DNA of 18,732 nt from JAVBSX01 sp051660685 (GTDB lineage Bacteria; Planctomycetota; Planctomycetia; Pirellulales; Thermoguttaceae): assembly GCA_051660685.1 (NCBI GenBank), contig JBOFQB010000021.1, positions 1-18,732 on the forward strand. The letters are read 5' to 3'. The notes under the pieces were generated by a model. It had not been told where the DNA came from. It did not search any database and saw only the letters and a list, made by a program, of their open reading frames with translations. Numbering within the stretch: the stretch's first letter is position 1; the number at the start of each line of letters is the position of its first letter. The translations under genes and the position numbers were made by a program. Shown here in pieces: positions 1 through 7,040 of this stretch.

Positions 1-14
1 TCACACACCCTATT

Positions 15-127
15 CTGCCCTGAAGGGGCAGGACAATTCATTGTTTCGCCCTTACAGGGCGAATATTTTTGACATTTTGACATCAGCGGTTAAAACCGCT
101 GTCTATTTTGTTACGCACCTTTGGTGC
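15..127. repeat. Cluster of four distinct short palindromes
   Basis: Four unrelated perfect hairpins follow one another. CTGCCC/GGGCAG lies at 15-20 and 26-31, TTCGCCCT/AGGGCGAA at 45-52 and 56-63, CAGCGGTT/AACCGCTG at 84-91 and 94-101, and GCACC/GGTGC at 115-119 and 123-127 (this last one extends to TTA/TAA across a bulged C). Loops are only 2 to 5 bases. The cluster is downstream of the methyltransferase gene, whose stop is at 216, and no convincing ORF crosses it. None of the hairpins is followed by a good T-run, so a simple terminator is unlikely. It resembles dispersed intergenic palindrome families (REP-like) or a structured RNA, but I cannot assign it to a named family. Confidence 0.6.
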
Positions 128-215
128 TAAGAATGATACGACAATTCTCATTTCCCGTGAACGGTTACAAAACGTTGATTGATTCCCCTTCCTGTCAGCT
201 CTGTTCATTTAAGAA

Positions 216-2231
216 TCATTTCAATCCGTTTTCGAGACATTTTTTCCTCGATGTTTCAACGTAGAAAAGATGTTCTTCCTTGTTCGGGTTAAATTTTTCA
301 AGATTGAGATACGGCAACAGACCGGGACTGCCGAATCCTTTTGTCCCGGCCGGGCAAAATCCGCTGATTTGATCGGCTATTTTTGTACTGTTCAAGAGAG
401 CCGAAAGATAAAACGATTCGTCTTCCGACTCACAAGGAATAAATGCTGTTGTTTCTTGAGGAATTATCAATCGGTTTCCTAACACAGAATGTGTGTAGGA
501 GGAAACGGGAACAGCCCGCATGACCGAATCCATTCTACGCCAAATCACTTTATACGTTGCGAAAAGAGAAAGCCCAACATTGTACATGGAATAAAAGGGC
601 GCAGATGCTTGATACTTGCGAAAAGCAGCCCGATCTCGAAGAATCATTTCAAATTGCTGCAAATACGCCAATGTTTGGGGAAATGAAACCCGCATGACGT
701 TTGCGTCCAGACCCCTTCTCGTTTCTGGATTTTGGGGAATGATAATCCCTAATGTTGGTTCATTATAATCATAGGCCCGAATGTCTTTCCAACGTAACAA
801 GGGAAAGACGAGCTGAGATTCAATCTCGGCGTTGACTTGAGGAATGAGACGTTTACCAAGTGTTGGATTGTTGCGAATCACAACCGTTTGTTGGTCCCCT
901 GATTGAATTTCAACCCAGAAAATTCCATTTGCCCCGCCCGTGTTTGCACCCAAGTACCCTTGATATGCCGGTTGTTGTTGTTGATGATGTGGATTGGTTG
1001 ATCGGACATCTGTTGTAACATCAGTGTTAAGGTCCGCTGAATGATTTTGTGTAACATCTGTTGTAAGGACTGTTTTCGCCGACGTTTTGGGTTGAATGAT
1101 CCAAGGTGATTGAAGATTATTTGCGTCAACAGGTTGCGCAATCTTTTCTGTTGCTTGATTGGGGGAAGACCAACAAAAGTAGGGAACGGGAAATAGGGTT
1201 TTGCTCCCTTTTTCAAGCAGAACGGTCACAACTTTAGTTGCAACGCCGGGAAAAACAGAAAGCGTTGAAAAATCGTCAACCCGCTTCATCCTAAAGGGGG
1301 AACCGTTTCCGATTTGAAACCGTCTGAAACCTGAACCTGAGAGTCGGGTTTGAAAGAGTGAGCGGGGCAGGACAAACGCAAGATGTCCTCCTTCACGCAA
1401 AAAAAGGTCAACGACGCGAAGTAGGATAAGAGCAGCCCAATCTTTTTTGGCCCCTCCATATCGGGCATCTTTTGCGGAGAGATTGAACAAACCGTATTGT
1501 TGCCAATGTTCATGCAGGGAACGACGTTGATCGTTCGCAAATCGATCCCAGTTAATCCAAGGAGGATTTCCAAGTATTGAAGAAAATTGCCAATCAATCG
1601 AACATCGTTGTTGCAATGTCGTTTTATCATCATGCAGAAGATCAAAAGGATAAATGTGAATTTGTGAAGACAATGAGGACTTTGCAGGAGAAGACAGTGC
1701 AAGAGCAATGTTGGTCCGCGCGGTCAAAACCGCAATCGGGTTCTTGTCCAACCCGACAATCAGGTTATACATCTGCTCATTTGGTATTCCCGCATTTTTC
1801 AAGTGCCGAATAACAGCAAGGAGAAATGTTCCACTTCCACAACAAGGGTCAAGAACCGGTTGAAAAAATTCAGTGTCGTCCCGAAATCCGATTGAACAGG
1901 ACATTTGTTGCAACAGATGTTCAACCAACCAGTTCGGGGTGTAAAATTCTCCCGATTTTTGACGTTCTTTTGCGGAAAACAGAATCTGGTACAACGGACC
2001 AAAATGGTCTTGCACCTCAACAGGAACTTGCAGGTCTTCAAACCATTTTTTTTGCAAGGTGATTGAAACAGGAGCAAACGCCGCTCCCAACCAGAATTGA
2101 GTCAAGGTTCCCAGAATCGACACATAATAGTTTTCTAGGTCCGTTTTTTCGGGATTCGTCCCAAGAACCGAACGATAAACATCAGATCGCGGTCCAAATC
2201 GTTGACAAAGAGTTGGGACAATCAAAGACAT
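216..2231 (-). CDS. N6-adenine DNA methyltransferase (Eco57I/TaqI-like), apparently orphan
   Basis: Class I SAM-dependent methyltransferase acting on adenine in DNA. Numbered from the longest ORF (TTG at 2291, 691 residues), there is GEFYTP at 114-119 before the SAM site, motif I DPCCGSGTFL at 148-157, an acidic motif II LDKNP at 181-185, and the catalytic NPPW at 242-245. The C-terminal half has a Gly/Asn-rich stretch ending in GIFWV and a terminal YLSALLNS-type segment, as in target-recognition regions of Eco57I/TaqI-like enzymes. A low-complexity stretch rich in Thr, Asp, His and Gln lies between them. I prefer the ATG at 2231 (671 residues); neither start has a good ribosome site. No nuclease motif is evident at the N-terminus and no restriction gene lies nearby, so it may be a solitary methylase or the modification half of a system whose partner is outside the window. 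Confidence 0.85.
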   Translation of the reverse strand: MSLIVPTLCQRFGPRSDVYRSVLGTNPEKTDLENYYVSILGTLTQFWLGAAFAPVSITLQKKWFEDLQVPVEVQDHFGPLYQILFSAKERQKSGEFYTPNWLVEHLLQQMSCSIGFRDDTEFFQPVLDPCCGSGTFLLAVIRHLKNAGIPNEQMYNLIVGLDKNPIAVLTARTNIALALSSPAKSSLSSQIHIYPFDLLHDDKTTLQQRCSIDWQFSSILGNPPWINWDRFANDQRRSLHEHWQQYGLFNLSAKDARYGGAKKDWAALILLRVVDLFLREGGHLAFVLPRSLFQTRLSGSGFRRFQIGNGSPFRMKRVDDFSTLSVFPGVATKVVTVLLEKGSKTLFPVPYFCWSSPNQATEKIAQPVDANNLQSPWIIQPKTSAKTVLTTDVTQNHSADLNTDVTTDVRSTNPHHQQQQPAYQGYLGANTGGANGIFWVEIQSGDQQTVVIRNNPTLGKRLIPQVNAEIESQLVFPLLRWKDIRAYDYNEPTLGIIIPQNPETRRGLDANVMRVSFPQTLAYLQQFEMILRDRAAFRKYQASAPFYSMYNVGLSLFATYKVIWRRMDSVMRAVPVSSYTHSVLGNRLIIPQETTAFIPCESEDESFYLSALLNSTKIADQISGFCPAGTKGFGSPGLLPYLNLEKFNPNKEEHLFYVETSRKKCLENGLK

Positions 2232-2241
2232 ATTGTTCTTA

Positions 2242-2389
2242 ACGTGTGTTGACACTATCAAAATGGGGCATTTGGAAAAACACTTGGGCAAATTAGGTTG
2301 TTTTTTGCTCCGAAATAGCTCCTATACATTGCCCCATAACGATGTAATCGGACATCTTCATTGCTCCAAAACAGTTTGTGTCAACACGT
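2242..2389. repeat. Inverted repeat bracketing the methyltransferase start region
   Basis: GTGTTGACAC at 2246-2255 and its exact reverse complement GTGTCAACAC at 2378-2387. The match extends as ACGTG(TG)TTGACAC at 2242-2255 against GTGTCAACACGT at 2378-2389, with a 2-base difference. The arms flank about 120 bases between the Rrf2 stop and the methylase ATG, the only space for a methylase promoter separate from the upstream operon. Each arm is itself nearly palindromic, so a regulator could bind both sites; the ends of a small element are the alternative. Confidence 0.45.
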
Positions 2390-2390
2390 C

Positions 2391-2906
2391 CTAAGCATAC
2401 TCCCGTCTGCAATCCTCTTTCATTGGATTCATTTGACTTTCGGGAACAGGTTGAGGAGCGGGAGAAGTGATCAGTCGGTCAATATCCTCAAAAGTCGGTT
2501 GAGGACATTGTGCAATCAAATCGGCAAACGTGATTCCATAAAGGTATTCCTGCCGTTTTTGTTCGGCAGTCTCCCAAGTCTTATGAAGAACACAACGGAC
2601 TTGTTGGAAATCCGAGGTTGGAATTTTTTTTCGACGTGAACCAATCGGTCCCTCAACGAGACTCATAACCTGTCCCAATGTCATTTCATCCGGTTGAGAA
2701 ATCAAACGGTATCCCCCAGATACCCCGCGAATGCTCGCAACAAGACCGGCTTCTTTCAATTGCCGCAATATGTGAACCAAAAAACGTGAAGAGACCTGAT
2801 GTCTTCTGGAAATGGTTTGAATCCGAACCGGTTTGCATGAAGATTGCTCTTTCGCCAATTCAAAAATTGCAAGACAAGCATATTCCATTTTCGCTGTAAT
2901 TCTCAA
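2391..2906 (-). CDS. Rrf2-family transcriptional regulator
   Basis: DNA-binding regulator of the Rrf2/BadM/IscR family, 171 residues. The canonical N-terminus MRITAKMEYACLAIFELA is followed by a winged helix, with SSRFLVHILRQLKEAGLV at about 39-56 and the wing RGVSGGYRL at about 60-68. The start is TTG at 2906, supported by AGGGG just upstream that overlaps the stop of the preceding gene (6-base gap), so it is translationally coupled to the UroD-like pair. Cysteines are at 11, 24, 105, 134 and near the C-terminus. The close C-x5-C-x5-C cluster typical of IscR [2Fe-2S] binding is absent, so it probably senses another ligand or holds a cluster differently. Position as last gene of the operon suggests that it regulates the operon or the next gene, the methylase; this is inference. 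Confidence 0.88.
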   Translation of the reverse strand: MRITAKMEYACLAIFELAKEQSSCKPVRIQTISRRHQVSSRFLVHILRQLKEAGLVASIRGVSGGYRLISQPDEMTLGQVMSLVEGPIGSRRKKIPTSDFQQVRCVLHKTWETAEQKRQEYLYGITFADLIAQCPQPTFEDIDRLITSPAPQPVPESQMNPMKEDCRREYA

Positions 2907-2912
2907 TGTCCC

Positions 2913-3878
2913 CTAATCCTTATTTTTAACGTAATCCAAAAGGTAATGAACATTTTCCGGGGGTGTTTCGTAAGGAAGAGCGCCGGTTCCAAGACAGGAA
3001 TTGGGACGATTGCGACACAGTTCCATAACCCGATCTGCTTCTTGGCGTATCTGCTGAAGTGACCCCGACGCAATAATCCGTAAATCACCGTTAATCCGTA
3101 TTTGAACGTCCAACCGATCTTTAACATGTTCGAGAAAAATCGCCTGATTCGTTTCAAACGGGCAAATCAGATAATTCGTCCCCGTTTCCAACATTGCCGA
3201 AACAATACTCGCCGTATTTCCCCCAATCACACAAGGAATCGGACGACCCATAATCTGCTGCATCCCCTGTAAAATCCGTTTCAAAGCAGGAAGTTCAATC
3301 GCCCGAAATTGTCGCGGAGAAAGCATAGGAGGACATGCAGCCGATTCAAAGAATGTTGCGTCAACACCTGCATCCTTGATTCCTTGCGCAAACGCCAATT
3401 GTCCTTCTGCAAGAAACAGGAGAGCATCCCGGACTTTTTCCGGCTGATCGGCGACTTCGAGAATCAGTCGGTTGAATCCAAGCAAATTACTCGCAATCGA
3501 AAACGGTCCGCAAATCGGAACCCGAATGATTGCGTCAGGAAATGTCTGTTTCAAACGTCGGGCAACCGTAATCTGCATTGGAATACGACCATCTCGCGTT
3601 ACATCCAGTTGCGGCAATCGGAAAATCTGGTCAAGTGAATGAAAAAGCGGATTCCGAACAGCCGGAATTGCCGAATCAACCGGTTTTTCAATTTCTGCGC
3701 CGTATGCTTCAACCTCAAGATTGTAAATATCAATCCCCGGCATAATCGGCGTATGATGATACAGACGATATGCGGCTGCATGTGCCTGAAAAAGCAATTC
3801 CGAATCGCGCGAAACATTCCAAGGTGTTTCGCCGATCAATCGGGCTGCATGTTCGTAAATGGAAGGTGATATTTCCAT
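2913..3878 (-). CDS. Uroporphyrinogen decarboxylase-like (MtaA/CmuA type) protein B
   Basis: Member of the UroD superfamily of (beta/alpha)8 barrels, which includes heme-pathway decarboxylase and zinc- and cobamide-dependent methyltransferases (MtaA, MtbA, CmuA). The start region SPSIYEHAARLIG, the PICGPFSIASNLLG segment and the end LPYETPPENVHYLL fit the family. The ORF opens at GTG 3908 (331 residues); I prefer ATG at 3878 (321 residues), where family similarity begins, although neither has an ideal ribosome site. The place where zinc methyltransferases carry His-X-Cys reads CVIGGNT here, and the C-terminal Cys position reads TGALP, so the usual zinc ligands appear to be missing. It lies downstream of a second UroD-like gene and 6 bases before the Rrf2 regulator. 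It is probably not heme HemE; substrate is unknown. Confidence 0.82.
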   Translation of the reverse strand: MEISPSIYEHAARLIGETPWNVSRDSELLFQAHAAAYRLYHHTPIMPGIDIYNLEVEAYGAEIEKPVDSAIPAVRNPLFHSLDQIFRLPQLDVTRDGRIPMQITVARRLKQTFPDAIIRVPICGPFSIASNLLGFNRLILEVADQPEKVRDALLFLAEGQLAFAQGIKDAGVDATFFESAACPPMLSPRQFRAIELPALKRILQGMQQIMGRPIPCVIGGNTASIVSAMLETGTNYLICPFETNQAIFLEHVKDRLDVQIRINGDLRIIASGSLQQIRQEADRVMELCRNRPNSCLGTGALPYETPPENVHYLLDYVKNKD

Positions 3879-3927
3879 CTTCTCAAAACCCTTCTCCTGT
3901 GTTTCCACTTTATTTCGGCAGAAGTCC

Positions 3928-4938
3928 TCAAAATTCGCGGACCGTCTCGATCATCACCCGGAAATTTTCCGGCTTAACTCCGCGATGTATTGTGTTACTT
4001 GAAGAAACAATCAGTCCCCCTTCTCGCCCCTTCCCCTTTTCAATGCAAAGTCGGACCTCTTCCCGGACCTGTTCGGGCGTCCCCTCACAAAGATTTCCTG
4101 TACAATCAATGTTTCCTTTCAAACAAATCCGATTGCCGTATTTCTCCTTCATTTCGCCCATATCCAAATCAGCGCAAGGATCAATCGGGTCCAAACAGTC
4201 AATCCCAGCATCCAACCAAAGATCGAGAAACGGCCTTATATTTCCGTCACAATGTTTGATGATGAGAAGACCGAGTGATTTATAACCTTGCATAATTTCG
4301 GCAAAACCGGGATACAACACCTCACGATACGCTTTGGGAGAGAACAAGGGACCGTTTGCCGTACAGACATCATCCGTTGTTGCAACAATTTCGACACCGA
4401 ACCGTTTGACCGCGAGTTCGGCAATCGTAAAATTGTATTGGACAACCCGTTTGAGGAGTTCGGAGTAGGCTTCTTTTTCGAGCAACACTCCCATTAAAGC
4501 GTTTTGATACCCCAACAAATCCCGCATGTCCGAAAAACCGTCTCGCAAATTCAGGACAATCGCTCTTTGATCGCCATATTTTTCCAATGCTCGTTCGAGC
4601 GACTTGAATCGATCTTTGTGATCGGGATTTGGAAAGGTGTAATGACGATGCAATTTAACATCAGGGATCGGAAAAGAGGTTGCAGCAGCGAGAACATCCC
4701 CGGTCAACTTGCGTTCAATCTCCCATTCATCCACATACGTCGTTGAATCGACCCATTTTTTCTCGTAATTGGGCCGAATGTTAACAGCATCTAGGTCAAG
4801 TATCTCAACCGCCTCAATAATGTCCGTTGTTCCAACAAGAGCAGTCAATACAGCATCATCAATGAACCATTCAAACATAGGAACCCGACTAGGTTTTTGT
4901 CGGCGTAATGCACTTAAAATACAATCTTTTGGAGACAT
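3928..4938 (-). CDS. Uroporphyrinogen decarboxylase-like protein A
   Basis: UroD-superfamily barrel of 336 residues, first gene of the minus-strand operon. The N-terminus SPKDCILSALRRQKPSRVPMFEW is the usual opening of family members other than HemE. KHCDGNIRPFLDLWLDAGID at 228-247 gives His229-Cys-Asp231 where zinc methyltransferases have His-X-Cys. The end SSSNTIHRGVKPENF also fits. The likely role is methyl transfer or decarboxylation on an unknown substrate, possibly with a cobamide protein; this is inferred from the family only. The ATG start has no clear Shine-Dalgarno. The next gene (protein B) begins 19 to 49 bases after this stop. The two paralogues are quite different in sequence, so the pair may form a hetero-oligomer or act in sequence. 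Confidence 0.85.
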   Translation of the reverse strand: MSPKDCILSALRRQKPSRVPMFEWFIDDAVLTALVGTTDIIEAVEILDLDAVNIRPNYEKKWVDSTTYVDEWEIERKLTGDVLAAATSFPIPDVKLHRHYTFPNPDHKDRFKSLERALEKYGDQRAIVLNLRDGFSDMRDLLGYQNALMGVLLEKEAYSELLKRVVQYNFTIAELAVKRFGVEIVATTDDVCTANGPLFSPKAYREVLYPGFAEIMQGYKSLGLLIIKHCDGNIRPFLDLWLDAGIDCLDPIDPCADLDMGEMKEKYGNRICLKGNIDCTGNLCEGTPEQVREEVRLCIEKGKGREGGLIVSSSNTIHRGVKPENFRVMIETVREF

Positions 4939-4968
4939 AAAAGGCGCGATGTAATTGTTAATTGTTAA

Positions 4969-5078
4969 TAGACTTGTTCGGCAACCGACTGAAATACTCA
5001 GAGAATTTTATCTATTCTGCCAAAAATACATTCATTTGACAAAATAGGCAAGATCATTTGAGTTCTCAAACAAGTCTA
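4969..5078. repeat. 10-bp inverted repeat spanning 110 bp upstream of the UroD operon
   Basis: TAGACTTGTT at 4969-4978 and AACAAGTCTA at 5069-5078 are exact inverted repeats. They bracket most of the 162-base gap between the esterase stop and the first UroD-like gene. No coding potential is seen inside and no clear target-site duplication flanks it. It may be a very small element with terminal repeats or a paired operator; the operon promoter must lie in or near it. Confidence 0.35.
5057..5070. promoter_or_regulatory. Possible operator palindrome (TTTGAG-TT-CTCAAA)
   Basis: Perfect 6+6 bp dyad with a 2-base centre, in the intergenic region upstream of the minus-strand UroD-like/Rrf2 operon. 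The size and symmetry suit a dimeric regulator. The Rrf2 protein of the same operon is one candidate binder, with no direct evidence. Confidence 0.3.
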
Positions 5079-5100
5079 ATGTGAAAGTGTTTGAAATGAT

Positions 5101-6000
5101 TTAACGTGAATTGAGCCAAATACGGCAGAGTTCGGGCCAAACCTCATTCCCGGGCATTCCCTTTGCAAGTCCGATTCCGTGAGGACCATGCTCAAAAATG
5201 TGCATCTCGGCCGGGACCTTGTTCTTGCGAAGTGCCATATAAAACGCAACCGCATTTTCGGCAGGAACCGGCTTGTCGGCATCTGTCTGGAATAGAAACG
5301 TCGGCGGAGTATTCTCCGTCACCATTTTCTCATTAGAATAGGAATCAATCAGCTCTTTCGACGCCTCTTTCCCCAACAAATTGGTCTGTGTTCCATTATG
5401 GGTGAACGCCGAGTCAAACATAATGACAGGATAACAGAGAATCAGAAAGTCAGGGCGCGAACTAACCCGTTCAATCGGGTCCGAACTGTCCGCTTTTCCG
5501 GCGTCAAAATGTGTTCCGGCTGTTGACGCAAGGTGTCCCCCCGCCGAAAAACCCATAATACCGATCTTTTCAGGATCAATCCCCCAATCAGCCGCATTTG
5601 CCCGAATTGTCCGAATTCCCCGTTGTGCATCTAAAAGCGGATTCGGATGTCCATAACCTTTTCCACGATGTCGGTAATCCAAAATGTATGCTGAAACACC
5701 GATTGACTGAAACCATTTGCCGATCTGGTCCCCCTCGTGATCCATTGCTAATCCGCCATATCCTCCTCCCGGACAAACGAGAACGGCCTTGTTCAGACCG
5801 TCTACTGTTTTGGGAGCGGGATACAGCAACAATTTGGGAACATCTTTCTCCTCACTTCCAAGAGCGTTAGGAGCACCATCTTTCCAAAGAATCAGTTCGC
5901 CTGTCTGACCAGACACGTCTTCTGCCCAAATTGCAGTCGAACAGAGCGTCAGAAAAGACAACAAGAACAACAAAAAGGCGAGAGGAGCAAATTTTTTCAT
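5101..6000 (-). CDS. Secreted alpha/beta-hydrolase, acetylxylan-esterase/lipase-like
   Basis: Esterase of 299 residues exported by a typical signal peptide: MKK, then a hydrophobic core at about 5-25 ending STAIWAED, with probable cleavage near residue 26. The oxyanion-loop motif CPGGGYGGL is at 76-84. The nucleophile elbow GFSAGG places Ser152, followed by an acid near Asp240 or Asp242 (QTDADKPVPAENA) and His274 (HGPHGIGL), which is a complete Ser-Asp-His triad. The spacing and the HEG.Q..W motif after the oxyanion loop match the dienelactone-hydrolase/BD-FAE-like group that deacetylates plant polysaccharides. It follows the 161-residue unknown gene by 47 bases on the same strand and may share its transcript. 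There is no Shine-Dalgarno before the ATG. Exact substrate is not determinable here. Confidence 0.88.
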   Translation of the reverse strand: MKKFAPLAFLLFLLSFLTLCSTAIWAEDVSGQTGELILWKDGAPNALGSEEKDVPKLLLYPAPKTVDGLNKAVLVCPGGGYGGLAMDHEGDQIGKWFQSIGVSAYILDYRHRGKGYGHPNPLLDAQRGIRTIRANAADWGIDPEKIGIMGFSAGGHLASTAGTHFDAGKADSSDPIERVSSRPDFLILCYPVIMFDSAFTHNGTQTNLLGKEASKELIDSYSNEKMVTENTPPTFLFQTDADKPVPAENAVAFYMALRKNKVPAEMHIFEHGPHGIGLAKGMPGNEVWPELCRIWLNSR

Positions 6001-6047
6001 TTCGCGGTGTAAAAAAGTGTAGGGGATGTGTGATAAAAGCGAAAAAA

Positions 6048-6533
6048 CTATTTTGCCGATTGGGGATGTGCAACGGGGAAATCTGGGGCATTACCGAGTT
6101 GGGCCAAAACCTGAAGAAGTCCGTTCAAATGAGCAAATCTCGGACCAAAACGGTCAACAAACTCTCCCAACATGAACTCACTGTCCATAAAGGACTCATA
6201 ACTGTCTTCAACCTCTTCTGTAATCGTCGATAAAACGTCGGTCTGAATTTTACCCAACTTTTCAGCTGCCATTTTACAATAAGCAGCCAATTCAGGGTTT
6301 GCCTGTTTCCATGCAGCCAATTCAAACATGCGTTGTCGATGTACCATAGAAATCTGACCAACCAACTCTTCCAACAATTCGTTTTGTCGGTCCTGAGCAG
6401 CGACCATTGACCGCATCAAAACACACATTTCACCTAAAAGAGGTTCATGGTGAGCGATAATTTCTTTGCCCGGTTCGTTGGAAACATCAATCTGTGTATA
6501 AAAACGTTGAAAGGAACTATTGTCAACGGTCAT
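6048..6533 (-). CDS. Conserved-looking hypothetical protein, helical
   Basis: Function not recognised. The open frame extends to 6650, but its first 39 codons translate the intergenic G/C repeat (Pro/Gln/Tyr-rich), so I start at the ATG at 6533, giving 161 residues that begin MTVDNSSFQRFYTQIDV. The protein is predominantly alpha-helical and charged, with a probable coiled-coil at about 38-75 (LMRSMVAAQDRQNELLEELV) followed by QRMFELAAWKQANPELA. There is no signal peptide or membrane segment, so it should be cytoplasmic. It reads like a small conserved planctomycete protein, by impression only. It leads a two-gene unit with the esterase. The leader just upstream is C-rich on the sense strand. 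Confidence 0.65.
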   Translation of the reverse strand: MTVDNSSFQRFYTQIDVSNEPGKEIIAHHEPLLGEMCVLMRSMVAAQDRQNELLEELVGQISMVHRQRMFELAAWKQANPELAAYCKMAAEKLGKIQTDVLSTITEEVEDSYESFMDSEFMLGEFVDRFGPRFAHLNGLLQVLAQLGNAPDFPVAHPQSAK

Positions 6534-6542
6534 TTTTTTGAA

Positions 6543-6605
6543 TTGGGGAATAAAAGGTTGGGGAATAAAAGGTTGGGAATAGGGACCAGGGGATAGGGAA
6601 TAGGG
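6543..6605. repeat. G-tract repeat with quadruplex potential
   Basis: Two perfect 15-bp units TTGGGGAATAAAAGG at 6543-6557 and 6558-6572 run into GGG/GGGG tracts at 6575, 6582, 6589, 6596 and 6603, separated by 4 to 5 bases. The G-rich strand is plus, the template for the minus-strand gene starting at 6533. The spacing meets the usual quadruplex pattern. The motif is related to repeats near 9626-9767 and 13769-13817. Confidence 0.6.
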
Positions 6606-6627
6606 AGAGTATTTGTTGTTGAGTCGG

Positions 6628-6640
6628 GGAACAATGTTCC
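6628..6640. promoter_or_regulatory. 13-bp palindrome GGAACA-A-TGTTCC
   Basis: Perfect 6+6 bp dyad around one base, upstream of the minus-strand unknown/esterase unit. It resembles a GAAC-N-GTTC operator, but the spacer is 3 bases, not the 4 of the Gram-positive LexA box, so I do not call it LexA. Regulator unknown. Confidence 0.3.
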
Positions 6641-6730
6641 GCGCGCCCAAAATGTAATCCGTCTTTCATGCTGTCTACCTTCATAACAGCACATGCGATT
6701 TTAGCGGTATACTCCACGTTGCACTGAACA

Positions 6731-6782
6731 TTACGCAAGAGCGAAGATGCTGTTCTTACAAAATCATTCTTGCGTAAGAACA
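6731..6782 (-). promoter_or_regulatory. Two mutually exclusive hairpins in a leader
   Basis: Read on the minus strand, one 15-base arm (TGTTCTTACGCAAGA, 6768-6782) can pair in two ways. Its 5' part pairs with GTAAGAACA at 6751-6759 (9 bp). Its 3' part pairs with TCTTGCGTAA at 6731-6740 (10 bp). The shared bases mean that only one stem can form at a time. This is the geometry of an attenuator or switch in the 5' leader of the gene starting at 6533. No T-run follows, so the effect, if any, is not simple termination. Confidence 0.35.
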
Positions 6783-6977
6783 TAGTATAAGGCTTTTCCT
6801 ACAGAAAAGTCGAGTATCCCGGCAAAAAAGTCTTTAATTTTTTTGAAGATTTTTTTGAAAGTCTTCAAGGTCTTTTCCTCATCTAAAGTTTTGAACCACA
6901 ATACCCGATCCCGTCTGTAAGGGTATACTCTTGCAGAGAGCAGATAGACATTGACACAAAGGGACGCAAGAATGATT
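6762..6977. repeat. 216-bp segment with perfect 14-bp terminal inverted repeats
   Basis: AATCATTCTTGCGT at 6762-6775 and ACGCAAGAATGATT at 6964-6977 are exact reverse complements. The enclosed segment of about 190 bases is T-rich on one side and includes a GAAGA/TCTTC hairpin and an ATACCC/GGGTAT pair. A related ACGCAAGA copy is at 6733-6740. No transposase and no obvious target duplication are visible. A MITE-like remnant is the best guess; a structured RNA or paired operator is the alternative. Confidence 0.45.
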
Positions 6978-7006
6978 CGTGTTAAACAGGATAAAAACAC
7001 CTGTTT

Positions 7007-7040
7007 TTAACGATTAGGCAAAATTAACGATTAGGCAAAA
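7007..7040. repeat. Perfect 17-bp tandem duplication next to a start codon
   Basis: TTAACGATTAGGCAAAA occurs twice, end to end, at 7007-7023 and 7024-7040. It ends three bases before the ATG at 7044. It occupies the ribosome-binding region of that gene and replaces any Shine-Dalgarno. It may be a translational or transcriptional control site, or a recent slippage duplication. Confidence 0.7.

Noticed and set aside
216..2231. Combined restriction-modification (type IIG) enzyme
   Set aside because: No PD-(D/E)XK-like motif could be seen in the N-terminal region before the methylase core, so only methylase activity is supported.
2391..2906. IscR-type [2Fe-2S] sensor
   Set aside because: The family fits, but the closely spaced three-cysteine cluster is missing; only the broader Rrf2 assignment is kept.
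6628..6640. LexA (Cheo-type) SOS box
   Set aside because: The half-sites are separated by three bases instead of four, and neither divergent gene is a typical SOS gene.
6764..7000. 78-codon minus-strand frame inside the 14-bp inverted-repeat segment
   Set aside because: GTG start with no ribosome site; it begins outside the repeat and crosses both repeat arms, and has no family resemblance.
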